From Ralstonia sp. UNC404CL21Col (lineage in GTDB: Bacteria > Pseudomonadota > Gammaproteobacteria > Burkholderiales > Burkholderiaceae), in NCBI RefSeq assembly GCF_000620465.1, contig NZ_KK211140.1:561964-625963 (forward strand): DNA of 64,000 bases, read 5' to 3'. The notes below the pieces were generated by a model, which was not told the DNA's origin, did not search any database, and saw only the letters and a list, made by a program, of their open reading frames with translations. Below are positions 10,182 through 18,008 of this stretch, one piece after another; the stretch's first letter is position 1, and every line of letters begins with the position of its first letter. The position numbers and the translations under genes are program-made.

Positions 10182-11591
10182 TTACTCCGTGCCGTGGGTG
10201 TTGGCGGCAGCGTCGCGCATTGCGTGTTCGCTCGACTGCATGCCGTTGTAGTACAGGTTCAGGATGACCGCGACCAGCGTGCCCAGCACGATGCCGCTGT
10301 GCGTAACAGGCTCCAGCCAATGCGGCAGGTATTGGAAGAAGGTCGGTGCCAGCGTCGGGATCATGCCGAAGCCGATCGAGATCGCCACGATGAACAGGTT
10401 GTGGCGGTACTTGTTGAAATCGATCGAGCCGAGAATGCGCACGCCGGTAGCGGCCACCATGCCGAACATCACAATGCCCGCACCGCCCAGCACGAACGAG
10501 GGAACCGATGCCACGATGTGCGCCATCTTCGGGAACAGGCCCAGCGCGATGAGAATCACGCCGCCCATGGCCGCCACGAAGCGCGAACGCACACCCGTGA
10601 CCGTCACCAGCCCGACGTTCTGCGAGAACGATGTGTACGGGAACGTGTTGAACACGCCGCCGATCACGGTGCCAAGACCGTCGGCGCGCAGGCCGCGTGT
10701 GAGGTCATCGGTGGACAGTTTCTTGCCGGTGATTTCCGCCAGCGCCAGGAACATGCCCGTCGATTCCACCAGGGTGATCAACATCACGATGCACATCGAG
10801 GCGATGGCGCCGAAGTGGAAGGTCGGCATGCCGAAGTGCAGCGGCGTGATGACGGCCACCCAGTCGGCGTCGGTAATGCCGGCAAAGCTGACCTTGCCGA
10901 ACGCCATGGCGATGAACGTGCCGATCACGATGCCCAGCAGCACGGCAATGTTGCCGATCAGGCCGCGGCCGTACTTCGTCAGCAACAGGATGATGACGAG
11001 CACCGCCAGCGCGATGCCAAGGCCGCTCAGGTCGCCGTAGGCCGGGTTGGGCACGGTCTTGAGCACGCCGTCGACCATGGTCTTCATGGTCGGCTGGCCG
11101 CCTGCGGCCCAGTTGATGCCCACGCCCATCAGCGACATGCCGATCAGCGTGATGACGGTGCCCGTCACGACCGGCGGGAAGAGCCCGAGCACGCGCCCCA
11201 TGAGCGGCGCGACGATGATGCCGAACAACCCCGCCGCGATCACGGCGCCGTAGATGCCGAGCAGGCCGATGCTGGGGTCGGTGCCAATGGCGATCATCGG
11301 GCCCACCGAGGCGAAGGTCACACCCATCATGACCGGCATGCGAATGCCGAACTTCCAAATGCCGAAGGCCTGGATGAGGGTGGCAAGGCCGGCTGCAAAC
11401 AGATCCGCGTTGATCAGGAAAGCGAGCTGTTCCTTGGGCAGATGCAGTGCACCGCCCACAATCAGAGGCACTGCCACGGTGCCTGCATACATCACCAATA
11501 CATGTTGCAGACCCAATGCGAGCAGGCGTCCGTACGCCACGCGCTCATTGGTCAGATCCGCCGTGGGGGCGGCGATGGTGCTGCTTGCCAT
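10182..11591 (-). CDS. NCS2-family urate/xanthine:H+ symporter
   Basis: Inner-membrane nucleobase:cation symporter-2 permease of 469 aa with about 14 hydrophobic segments. Family motifs visible are LGLQHVLVMYAGTVAVPL in TM1, the TM8-9 region ALAEITGKKLSTDDLTRGLRADGLGTV and NTFPYTSFSQNVGLV, the last being the NAT signature region. Relatives are the UacT/XanQ urate and xanthine transporters. Substrate is inferred from the neighbours. The ATG at 11591 (MASSTIAAPT) has an AAAGGAG Shine-Dalgarno at ideal distance. An upstream in-frame codon at 11645 lacks one. It heads the minus-strand unit permease, deaminase, puuE, uraD. Confidence 0.9.
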   Translation of the reverse strand: MASSTIAAPTADLTNERVAYGRLLALGLQHVLVMYAGTVAVPLIVGGALHLPKEQLAFLINADLFAAGLATLIQAFGIWKFGIRMPVMMGVTFASVGPMIAIGTDPSIGLLGIYGAVIAAGLFGIIVAPLMGRVLGLFPPVVTGTVITLIGMSLMGVGINWAAGGQPTMKTMVDGVLKTVPNPAYGDLSGLGIALAVLVIILLLTKYGRGLIGNIAVLLGIVIGTFIAMAFGKVSFAGITDADWVAVITPLHFGMPTFHFGAIASMCIVMLITLVESTGMFLALAEITGKKLSTDDLTRGLRADGLGTVIGGVFNTFPYTSFSQNVGLVTVTGVRSRFVAAMGGVILIALGLFPKMAHIVASVPSFVLGGAGIVMFGMVAATGVRILGSIDFNKYRHNLFIVAISIGFGMIPTLAPTFFQYLPHWLEPVTHSGIVLGTLVAVILNLYYNGMQSSEHAMRDAAANTHGTE

Positions 11592-11611
11592 AAAGGTCTC
11601 CTTTGGGTGGT

Positions 11612-11632
11612 AAGCCGGACGGCGTCCGGCTT
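11612..11632 (-). promoter_or_regulatory. hairpin in the permease 5' leader
   Basis: A perfect 9-bp inverted repeat AAGCCGGAC / GTCCGGCTT with a 3-nt loop ends about 20 bases before the permease ATG, just upstream of its Shine-Dalgarno. It could be an mRNA 5' stabiliser, a translational control hairpin or a protein site. No T-run follows on the minus strand, so it is not a terminator. Confidence 0.45.
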
Positions 11633-11806
11633 GGAGCCTGTCCACATTCCTGCTGCGCGCCCCGGTTCTGGCCTTGTGACACGTGCCGTCCTGATGTCGG
11701 GCGGTGTCTCTCGGGCCAACCTTCGGCGGGTCGCTACGGATCGTGGACAGGTTCTTGGGCGGCCGGCCTCTGTCGTGCCAGCTCGCCCAGTACAGCTAAA
11801 CCGGTC

Positions 11807-12565
11807 CTAGACTTTGTCCTTCCCGCCGCGCGGGCCCAATACCGAACGCAGATCGAAATCAGCGGGCGCTTCGGGGCGCACGCGATCGGCGCAGCATTGC
11901 AAGTGCTGGGCCATGTGGGCCTGGGCAGCGCTGGCGTCGCCACGCTCCAGGGCATTGAGGATGTCGAGGTGTTCGTCGAACGAGCACGCGTTGTTGCCGG
12001 GAGCCTCCACGCTGGCGATCATCAGCGTGGTGCGCGACACCAGTCGACGCATCATCTCGACCACCAGCGGATTGCCGGATTGCTCGGCCAGCGCCACGTG
12101 AAATTCCGCAGACAGCCGAATCCAGCGCGGACGATCCTGCGTGACAAACGCCTGGCGTTCCTGTTTGACGAGTTCGAGCAGCGGGGCGACGGCTGCCTTG
12201 GGATTGCTGCTGCGGCCGACCTTGTCGAGCACCGCACGCTCCAGGATCTGGCGCAGCTCGAACATGGCGTGGGCTTCGTCGATGGAGGGCGCCGCGATGA
12301 ACGCGCCGCGATTCGGCTCCAGGTCGACCAAGCCGTCAGCGGCCAGTTGGGAGAAGACCTTGCGCACCGTATGACGCGCGGTGGCATAGATTTCGCACAG
12401 CGCATGCTCCGTCAGCTTGGTGCGCGGGGGCAGGCGGTGCTCCATGATCGCGTCGTAGATCTCGTGATACATCCGTTCTTCGACCGACATGCGTGTTGCT
12501 CCCGATGCCTTGACGCCCGATTTCGACGTCGCTTCCGTGGAGACCAGCTTGAGATTCTTGGACAT
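11807..12565 (-). CDS. GntR-family (FCD/FadR subfamily) transcriptional regulator
   Basis: DNA-binding repressor/activator of 252 aa. An N-terminal winged helix (about residues 25-95, with KLTEHALCEIYATARHTVRKVFSQL as the recognition unit) is joined to an all-helical FCD ligand domain with metal-site type histidines (FHVALAEQSGN, DEHLDIL). The ATG at 12565 (MSKNLKLVST) is chosen over an upstream codon at 12625, which would overlap the operator region. It lies between the permease gene and uraH-puuD, so it probably controls the urate genes. The ligand is not readable from sequence. Confidence 0.88.
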   Translation of the reverse strand: MSKNLKLVSTEATSKSGVKASGATRMSVEERMYHEIYDAIMEHRLPPRTKLTEHALCEIYATARHTVRKVFSQLAADGLVDLEPNRGAFIAAPSIDEAHAMFELRQILERAVLDKVGRSSNPKAAVAPLLELVKQERQAFVTQDRPRWIRLSAEFHVALAEQSGNPLVVEMMRRLVSRTTLMIASVEAPGNNACSFDEHLDILNALERGDASAAQAHMAQHLQCCADRVRPEAPADFDLRSVLGPRGGKDKV

Positions 12566-12943
12566 GGCAGATCCGCCTTTGAGTAACGCGCCGCAGCATA
12601 AGCAACTGCGAAAATCTGTTGACAATTATTCGTGGCGGCCTTCAATATTGTCAACAAAATGCGTTCGGGAATCCGACAAACTAGGGAAATCCCTGTTTCA
12701 AGCCGAGTCTAGCGACTCGGCAGAAGCAAGGCGTCGGACCCAGGACGAGCGACGGCTTTGCCGGTTTGGCATGCACCCTCCAAACATGGGCGGCAGGCGT
12801 AAACCGGCTGGACGCGCGCCGGGATGCGTGCACAGCACGTACCGAGCGGGCCCCGACGCCAGCCCTTGTCACACAAGGGTTTGGCGCGAGGTGCAAGTGG
12901 AGGCAGCGGCGCTTCTGAAAATTCGAACTACAGAGGAAGACAA
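12566..12943. other. divergent intergenic region gntR / uraH
   Basis: About 380 bases between the divergent gntR and uraH genes, holding the paired operator-like sites near 12616-12657 and presumably both promoters. No convincing small gene was found. The purine-rich stretch at 12931-12940 (GAGGAAGA) is the uraH ribosome binding site. Confidence 0.6.
12616..12657. promoter_or_regulatory. tandem TTGT-N2-ACAA operator-like sites upstream of gntR
   Basis: Two dyads, CTGTTGACAA (12616-12625) and TTGTCAACAA (12648-12657), have centres 32 bp apart, about three helical turns. Together they also form a perfect 10-bp inverted repeat (TGTTGACAAT / ATTGTCAACA). The TTGT...ACAA half-site layout suits GntR/FCD dimers, so the neighbouring regulator is the likely ligand. 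A third copy, TTGTCGACAA, is at 13023-13032 inside uraH. Confidence 0.6.
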
Positions 12944-13297
12944 ATGGGACGCTTGACCACCCATGTGCTCGACACCGCTGCAGGCACGCCGGGCCAAAAC
13001 CTGGCGATCGCACTGTTCAAAATTGTCGACAATCAGCGGCAACCGATCAAGTCGGTCCGCACCAATCACGATGGCCGTTGCGATGCGCCGCTGCTTGAAG
13101 GCGACGCGCTGCAAACCGGCGTGTACGAGCTGGACTTCGGCGTGGGTGAGTACTACCGCGCCGCCGGCGTCAAACTCCCCGAGCCCGCGTTCCTGGACGT
13201 GGTGACGCTGCGCTTCGGCGTGGCCGACACCAGTGCGCACTACCACGTGCCGCTGCTGGTGTCGCCGTGGTCGTATTCGACCTATCGCGGTAGCTAA
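12944..13297 (+). CDS. uraH: 5-hydroxyisourate hydrolase (transthyretin-like)
   Basis: Hydrolyses 5-hydroxyisourate, the product of urate oxidation, to OHCU. The product is 117 aa with the three family hallmarks: N-terminal [14 protein letters not shown] (catalytic His), central RTNHDGRCD, and the C-terminal YRGS tetrapeptide. The ATG at 12944 has GAGGAAGA before it. It is followed 17 bases later by puuD, which makes its substrate. It is divergent from gntR. Confidence 0.97.
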   Translation: MGRLTTHVLDTAAGTPGQNLAIALFKIVDNQRQPIKSVRTNHDGRCDAPLLEGDALQTGVYELDFGVGEYYRAAGVKLPEPAFLDVVTLRFGVADTSAHYHVPLLVSPWSYSTYRGS

Positions 13298-13314
13298 CAG
13301 GGCAGGGAGTCATC

Positions 13315-14592
13315 ATGGAAGGCTATATCCTCGACTGGGCCAACTTGCTCTTGCGTTGGCTGCACGTGATCGTCGCGATCGCGTGGATCGGGTCGTCGTT
13401 CTACTTCGTCTGGCTCGATAACAGCCTGACCAAGCCGACCGCGCCGGACCTGAAGGACAAGGGCGTCGACGGCGAATTGTGGGCGGTGCACGGCGGCGGG
13501 TTCTACAACCCGCAGAAGTACCTGTTGGCGCCGAAGCAACTGCCGGACCATCTGCACTGGTTCTACTGGGAGTCGTATTCGACCTGGATGTCGGGCTTTG
13601 CCCTGCTGACGGTGGTGTACCTGTTCAACGCCAACGTCTACATGATCGATCGCAGCGTGTTCGACATGACGGCGACGACGGCCGTGCTGCTGGCGCTGGG
13701 CTTCCTGGTGGTCGGCTGGCTCGTGTACGACACGATCTGCCGCGTATTCGGCAAGAACGACCGCGTGGTCGGCATTCTCGTGGCGATCTACGTGGTGATC
13801 GCAGCGTTTGCGGCATGCCATCTGTTCTCGGGCCGCGCGGCATTCCTGCTGATCGGCGCGATGATCGCAACGATCATGAGCGCCAACGTGTTCTTCTGGA
13901 TCATCCCGGGGCAACGGAAGGTGGTCGCCTCGCTCAAGGCTGGAGAAAAACCGGACCCGATCCACGGCAAGCGTGGCAAGCAGCGCAGCGTGCACAACAC
14001 GTATTTCACGCTGCCGGTGCTGTTCGCGATGCTGTCGAACCACTACAGCATGACGTACGCCGCCAAGTACAACTGGGTTGTGCTGGTGCTGATCATGCTG
14101 GCTGGCGTGCTGATCCGTCAGTTCTTCATCCTGAAGCACAAGGGCGTCGTGAACTGGGGCTATCCGGCAGCTGGCGTGGCTGTGCTGTTGGGTGTGGCGG
14201 TGTGGCTGGCTCCGGTGTCGCGTCCGGCAGCCCCGGTGGCAGAAGCCCCGGCGGCGACGGCGCCTGTAGCAGCGGCAGAAGGCAGTGCTTCGGCACCGGC
14301 TGCAGCAGGCCTGGCCACTGCGGCAGCTGCAGGCGGTTCGGACTTCGCCAAAGTACAGGCAGTCGTTACCGCACGGTGCTACCAATGTCACTCGGCTCAT
14401 CCTACCCTGATGCCTTCGCCGGCTAAGGGCGTGTTGCTCGATACGCCGGAAGAACTGGGCAAGCATGCACAGCTCGTCTACCAGCAGGTCGTGCAGCAAA
14501 AGCTGATGCCGCTGGGCAATGTGACGCAAATCACCGACGACGAGCGCACGATCATCGCCAAGTGGTTCGAAGGCGGCGCCAAGACGAACTGA
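13315..14592 (+). CDS. puuD: urate hydroxylase PuuD, membrane-bound with cytochrome c domain
   Basis: Oxidises urate to 5-hydroxyisourate and feeds electrons to the respiratory chain rather than to oxygen directly. The product is 425 aa. The N-terminal about 300 residues hold multiple membrane helices (LLRWLHVIVAIAWIGSSFYF first). An Ala/Pro-rich linker at about 302-345 follows, then a C-terminal cytochrome c domain with haem motif CYQCH near residue 360 and a downstream Met ligand candidate in KLMPLGNVTQIT. This is the non-soluble alternative to uricase. It forms an operon with uraH and ends at a strong terminator. Confidence 0.95.
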   Translation: MEGYILDWANLLLRWLHVIVAIAWIGSSFYFVWLDNSLTKPTAPDLKDKGVDGELWAVHGGGFYNPQKYLLAPKQLPDHLHWFYWESYSTWMSGFALLTVVYLFNANVYMIDRSVFDMTATTAVLLALGFLVVGWLVYDTICRVFGKNDRVVGILVAIYVVIAAFAACHLFSGRAAFLLIGAMIATIMSANVFFWIIPGQRKVVASLKAGEKPDPIHGKRGKQRSVHNTYFTLPVLFAMLSNHYSMTYAAKYNWVVLVLIMLAGVLIRQFFILKHKGVVNWGYPAAGVAVLLGVAVWLAPVSRPAAPVAEAPAATAPVAAAEGSASAPAAAGLATAAAAGGSDFAKVQAVVTARCYQCHSAHPTLMPSPAKGVLLDTPEELGKHAQLVYQQVVQQKLMPLGNVTQITDDERTIIAKWFEGGAKTN

Positions 14593-14673
14593 GGCGCTCG
14601 CTGAGCAACAACAGAACGGTTTATCGGAGCATGCCATTCGTTCCCTAGCGGATGGCATGACCGGTGAGGGTTG

Positions 14674-14699
14674 AACGGGGCTGCGGCCCCGTTTTTTTT
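14674..14699 (+). terminator. intrinsic terminator after uraH-puuD
   Basis: An 8-bp stem AACGGGGC / GCCCCGTT with a TGCG loop is followed by eight T residues, about 80 bases after the puuD stop. Confidence 0.9.
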
Positions 14700-14806
14700 C
14701 GCCTGAAGCGTCTGCAGTGATGTGTCCGTGGCTGGGCTGAATCGCCGCTGCGTCACCAGCCCCAAGGGGCGCCGACAGGGCAACCCCAGAGCCTCGGATT
14801 GGCGAC

Positions 14807-15379
14807 TTATTTCCCGACGCCGAGCAACGCCAGCACGCCCAGCACCAGGAAGATCAGCGCCGCAATCCGATGCACCAGCGTGATCGGCATGCGCGCAGCG
14901 AACTTGTTGCCCATCAGTACTGCCGGCACGTTGGCGAGCAGCATGCCGACAGTCGTGCCCGCCACGACAGAGAACACGTCGTGAAAGCGCGCGGCCAGTG
15001 CCACGGTCGCGATCTGCGTCTTGTCGCCCATCTCGGCAAAGAAGAACGCAACGATGGTGGTCCCGAGGATGCCCAGGCCGCGCTGCGTCGTCGAGGGCGC
15101 TTCGTCGTCGTCGAGCTTGTCCGGAATCAGCATCCACCCCGCCATGGCGATAAAGCCGACGCCCAGGATCCACCGCAGCACGTTCTCGCCGAGCACGTGC
15201 GTGATCCAGCCACCGACGGCGCCGGCCAGTGCGTGGTTGACGAGGGTGGAGATGAAGATGCCGAGAATGATCGGCACCGGCTTGCGAAAACGCGCGGCCA
15301 GCAGGATCGACAGCAGCTGCGTCTTGTCGCCGATTTCTGCGAGCGCGACGATGCCGGTGGAGACGAGAAAGGCTTCCAT
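14807..15379 (-). CDS. TMEM165/GDT1-family manganese exporter
   Basis: Inner-membrane cation transporter of 190 aa (UPF0016 fold). Two copies of the family motif E-x-G-D-K-T are visible, LAEIGDKTQLLS near residue 14 and FAEMGDKTQIAT near 110, each in a membrane helix of the two-fold repeat. Bacterial members export Mn2+ (MneA). The start ATG at 15379 (MEAFLVSTGI) is preferred to an upstream in-frame codon at 15412. A yybP-ykoY riboswitch with its own promoter lies directly upstream, which supports a Mn role. It sits inside the purine island but is a separate transcription unit. Confidence 0.93.
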   Translation of the reverse strand: MEAFLVSTGIVALAEIGDKTQLLSILLAARFRKPVPIILGIFISTLVNHALAGAVGGWITHVLGENVLRWILGVGFIAMAGWMLIPDKLDDDEAPSTTQRGLGILGTTIVAFFFAEMGDKTQIATVALAARFHDVFSVVAGTTVGMLLANVPAVLMGNKFAARMPITLVHRIAALIFLVLGVLALLGVGK

Positions 15380-15419
15380 GTTGTTGTGGTGTCCGGGCCG
15401 TATGCGAACCAATGACGCG

Positions 15420-15444
15420 CCACTGCCGGCCCTGTCCGCAGTGG
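15420..15444 (-). promoter_or_regulatory. hairpin between Mn aptamer and exporter start
   Basis: A 7-bp stem CCACTGC / GCAGTGG directly abuts the 3' end of the riboswitch aptamer. There is no T-run after it, so it looks like part of an expression platform acting on translation or on helix exchange rather than a plain terminator. Confidence 0.45.
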
Positions 15445-15595
15445 GTTGTCATCGGTCTCGCCAGGCGCGTCACCGGGTGCATGGATGGCACCCTGAGTGC
15501 GGCTGACCACGCCATAACCACCTGTCGTTGCGACGGCGGTCAAGTCTGTTGACGTGGCCCTCGAAGTGACGACTTCGAGCGGCTACTCCCCAATG
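15441..15595 (-). ncRNA. yybP-ykoY manganese riboswitch
   Basis: Read on the minus strand, the two conserved internal-loop elements are present. GGGGAGTAGCC (15581-15591) is followed by a perfect P2 hairpin CTCGAAGT / ACTTCGAG (15560-15579) and GTCAACAGACTTG (15541-15553). The second element is GGCGAGACCGATGACAAC (15445-15462), and together they form the Mn2+-binding junction of this class. The class turns on Mn exporters when Mn2+ is high. Here it precedes a TMEM165/GDT1 gene. No T-run follows the aptamer, so control may be translational. Confidence 0.88.
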
Positions 15596-15604
15596 GAAGC
15601 CGCG

Positions 15605-15633
15605 ATTATAAGTGCATCAAGCGTTGGCGCCAA
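15605..15633 (-). promoter_or_regulatory. sigma-70 promoter of the Mn riboswitch transcript
   Basis: On the minus strand a -35 TTGGCG (15628-15633) and a perfect -10 TATAAT (15605-15610) are separated by 17 bp. The start is expected near 15598, a few bases before the aptamer. The -35 overlaps the last codons of guaD, so the exporter has its own promoter at the end of the purine operon. Confidence 0.8.
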
Positions 15634-16951
15634 CCGCAAATTTCGCCGGTTCACCCTGCACGTATGTGGCGGATACCGCACGGTCCTCGCCCAGGAGCGC
15701 CAACGAGAACAGCAGCTCTTCCAGCGTTTCCGAGCGGGCGTTGCGGCGGGCCAGCAGCGGCGTGGCGGCGGGGTCCAGCACGATGAAGTCGGCTTCGGCG
15801 CCCGGTACGAAGCTGCCGATGCGGTCTTCCCAGCCCAGCGCTTCGGCGGCGCCGCGCGTGGCCAGGTAGAACATCCGCAACGCCGTCAGGTGATATCCGC
15901 CCATGCGCGCGACCTTATGCGCAGTGCCCATCGTGCGCAGCATCGAGAACGAGCTGCCGCCGCCAACGTCGGTCGCCAGCGTAAGCGCCAGGCGGTACGC
16001 GTCGTTCTTGTGGAAGTTGTAGAGGCCGCTGCCCAGGAACAGGTTGGAGGTGGGGCAGTGCGCAACGGCTGCGCCGGATTCGGCCATGCGTTGGCGGTCA
16101 CCGTCGTCCAGCCAGATGGCGTGGCCGTAGAAGGCGCCTTTGCGCAGCAGCCCGTAGCGGTCGTAGACGTCCAGATAGCTGCGTGCGTTGGGGAACAGGT
16201 CGGCCACCCATTTCACTTCGTCGGGGTTTTCTGCGACGTGCGTCTGGATGAAGACGTCCTTGTATTGCTTGGCGAGTTCTGCGCAGGCCTGCAGCTGCGC
16301 TTCGCTCGAGGTGGGCGCGAATCGCGGCGTGATGGCGTAGGCCAGACGGTCCTTGCCGTGCCAGCGCGAGATCAGGTCGGCCGTGTCGCGTGCGCCGGAT
16401 TCGGCCGTGTCGCGCAGGTATTCCGGGCAGTTGCGATCCATCATCACCTTGCCCGTGATCATGCGCATGCCACGTTGCCGGGCTTGCGTGAACAGCGTCT
16501 CGGCAGAGCCGCGATGCACGGTGCTCCACACCATCGCGCTGGTCGTGCCGTTGCGCAGCAGTTCGTCGAGGAAGAACGAGGCGACGCCGGCGGCGTACTG
16601 CTCGCTTTCGAAGCGGTGCTCTTCCGGGAACGTGTACGTCTCCAGCCAGTGCAGCAGGCCCGGCGACGGCGACGCGATCATGTCCGTCTGCGGGAAGTGG
16701 ATATGTGTGTCGATGAAGCCCGGGACGATGAGCTTGCCGCTGTAGTCGTGCAGTTGCGTACCGAGGGGCAGGTCTTCGCGCAGCGCGGCATAGTCGCCGG
16801 CCTTGACCACCTTGCCGTCCGACACCACGAGCAGGCCGTCCTCCCAGTATTCATAGGCATCGCGCTCGCGATACTGCGGGTCGTGCAGGAAATGCAGCAC
16901 ACGGCCGCGGTAAGCGTGAACGGAATTGGAAGTCGGAGGCATCGTGGTCAT
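15617..16951 (-). CDS. guaD: guanine deaminase
   Basis: Deaminates guanine to xanthine, supplying XdhAB. Amidohydrolase of 444 aa with PGFIDTHIHFPQTDM (metal histidines, near residue 70), the FIQTHVAENPDE region near 220, GHAIWLDD near 260, and ATDVGGGSSFSMLRTMG with the catalytic Asp near 315, all typical of GuaD. Two close ATGs are possible. 16951 (MTTMPPTSN) has GAGACG upstream and is chosen, with 16942 as alternative. Last gene of the xdhA-xdhB-xdhC-deaminase-guaD operon, with 17 bases between it and the preceding gene. Confidence 0.93.
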   Translation of the reverse strand: MTTMPPTSNSVHAYRGRVLHFLHDPQYRERDAYEYWEDGLLVVSDGKVVKAGDYAALREDLPLGTQLHDYSGKLIVPGFIDTHIHFPQTDMIASPSPGLLHWLETYTFPEEHRFESEQYAAGVASFFLDELLRNGTTSAMVWSTVHRGSAETLFTQARQRGMRMITGKVMMDRNCPEYLRDTAESGARDTADLISRWHGKDRLAYAITPRFAPTSSEAQLQACAELAKQYKDVFIQTHVAENPDEVKWVADLFPNARSYLDVYDRYGLLRKGAFYGHAIWLDDGDRQRMAESGAAVAHCPTSNLFLGSGLYNFHKNDAYRLALTLATDVGGGSSFSMLRTMGTAHKVARMGGYHLTALRMFYLATRGAAEALGWEDRIGSFVPGAEADFIVLDPAATPLLARRNARSETLEELLFSLALLGEDRAVSATYVQGEPAKFAVGANA

Positions 16952-16968
16952 CGTCGTCTCGTGGATTT

Positions 16969-18006
16969 TTAGTGTGCGGCTTTCCAGTGGTCGTCGACCT
17001 TGGCAAGCCACAGGGCTTTGTCCTGTTCGGGCAGGAAGGACGCCTCGAAGCTGTTGCGCGCGAGCGCGTGGGCATCGGCCGCAGACAGGTCAAGGGCGTT
17101 GAACGTGGCGAGCCAGTTGGTGTTCATGTAGCCGCCAAAGTAGGCCGGATCGTCGGAATGCAGCGTCACGGCGCAGCCGGCGTCCAGCAGTTGCTTGAGC
17201 GAGTGGTCGCGCAGGTCGGGGTAGACCTTCAGTTTTTCGTTCGACAGCGGGCAGACCGTCAGCGCGATGCGTTCGGCCGCGAGGCGCTTGACGAGCGCGG
17301 CATCGTCGATGGCGCGGACGCCGTGATCGATGCGCTCTACCTTGAGGATGTCGAGGGCGTCGATCACGTATTGCGCCGGGCCTTCTTCACCGGCGTGGGC
17401 GACCAGGCGCAGGCCGAGTTCCTTGCAGCGTGCGAATACGCGTGCGAATTTTTCGGGCGGGTTGCCACGCTCGGACGAATCCAGCCCCACGCCGATGATG
17501 CGGTTGGCCGGGTCCTGGATATAGGGCAGAGCCGCTTCGAGCGTGTCGAAAGCGTCTTCCTCGCTCAGATGGCGTAGGAAGCAGAGGATCAGCGCGCTGG
17601 AGAAACCGTGCTCGCGCTCGGCGTCATCCAACGCGCGGACGATGCCGTGAATGACCACATGCATCGGCACGTTGCGGGCGGTGTGCGTCTGTGGGTCGAA
17701 GAAGATCTCGGCGTGGTGGACGTTGTCGGCAAGCGCGCGTGCCACGTACGCGGCCGTCATGTCGTAGAAATCCTGCTCGGTGAGCAGCACGCTCGCGCCG
17801 GCGTAGTACAGGTCGAGAAACGATTGCAGATCGTCGAAGGCGTAGGCCGCGCGTACTTCTTCAACGGATGCATACGGCAGCTTTACACCGTTGCGCTCGG
17901 CCAGCGCGAACATCAGTTCGGGTTCGAGCGAGCCTTCGATGTGGATGTGCAGTTCAGCTTTCGGGCTGGTGGCGATGCGTTCTGCAAGCGCGGAAGAAAT
18001 CGGCAT
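16969..18006 (-). CDS. adenine deaminase-type enzyme (adenosine deaminase family)
   Basis: Zinc deaminase of the adenosine/AMP deaminase superfamily, 345 aa. Motifs: KAELHIHIEGSLEPELMFAL near residue 16, HAGEEGP near 200, ERIDHGVRAIDD near 227, SDDPAYFGGYM near 285. The HxEGxLEPEL N-terminus, FFDPQTHT segment and overall resemblance match the bacterial adenine deaminases related to Pseudomonas PA0148 better than true adenosine deaminases, which carry a DLHxHLDGS-type motif. Adenine to hypoxanthine fits its place next to xanthine dehydrogenase. ATG 18006 lies 2 bases after the xdhC stop. Confidence 0.88.
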   Translation of the reverse strand: MPISSALAERIATSPKAELHIHIEGSLEPELMFALAERNGVKLPYASVEEVRAAYAFDDLQSFLDLYYAGASVLLTEQDFYDMTAAYVARALADNVHHAEIFFDPQTHTARNVPMHVVIHGIVRALDDAEREHGFSSALILCFLRHLSEEDAFDTLEAALPYIQDPANRIIGVGLDSSERGNPPEKFARVFARCKELGLRLVAHAGEEGPAQYVIDALDILKVERIDHGVRAIDDAALVKRLAAERIALTVCPLSNEKLKVYPDLRDHSLKQLLDAGCAVTLHSDDPAYFGGYMNTNWLATFNALDLSAADAHALARNSFEASFLPEQDKALWLAKVDDHWKAAH

Positions 18007-18008
18007 GA

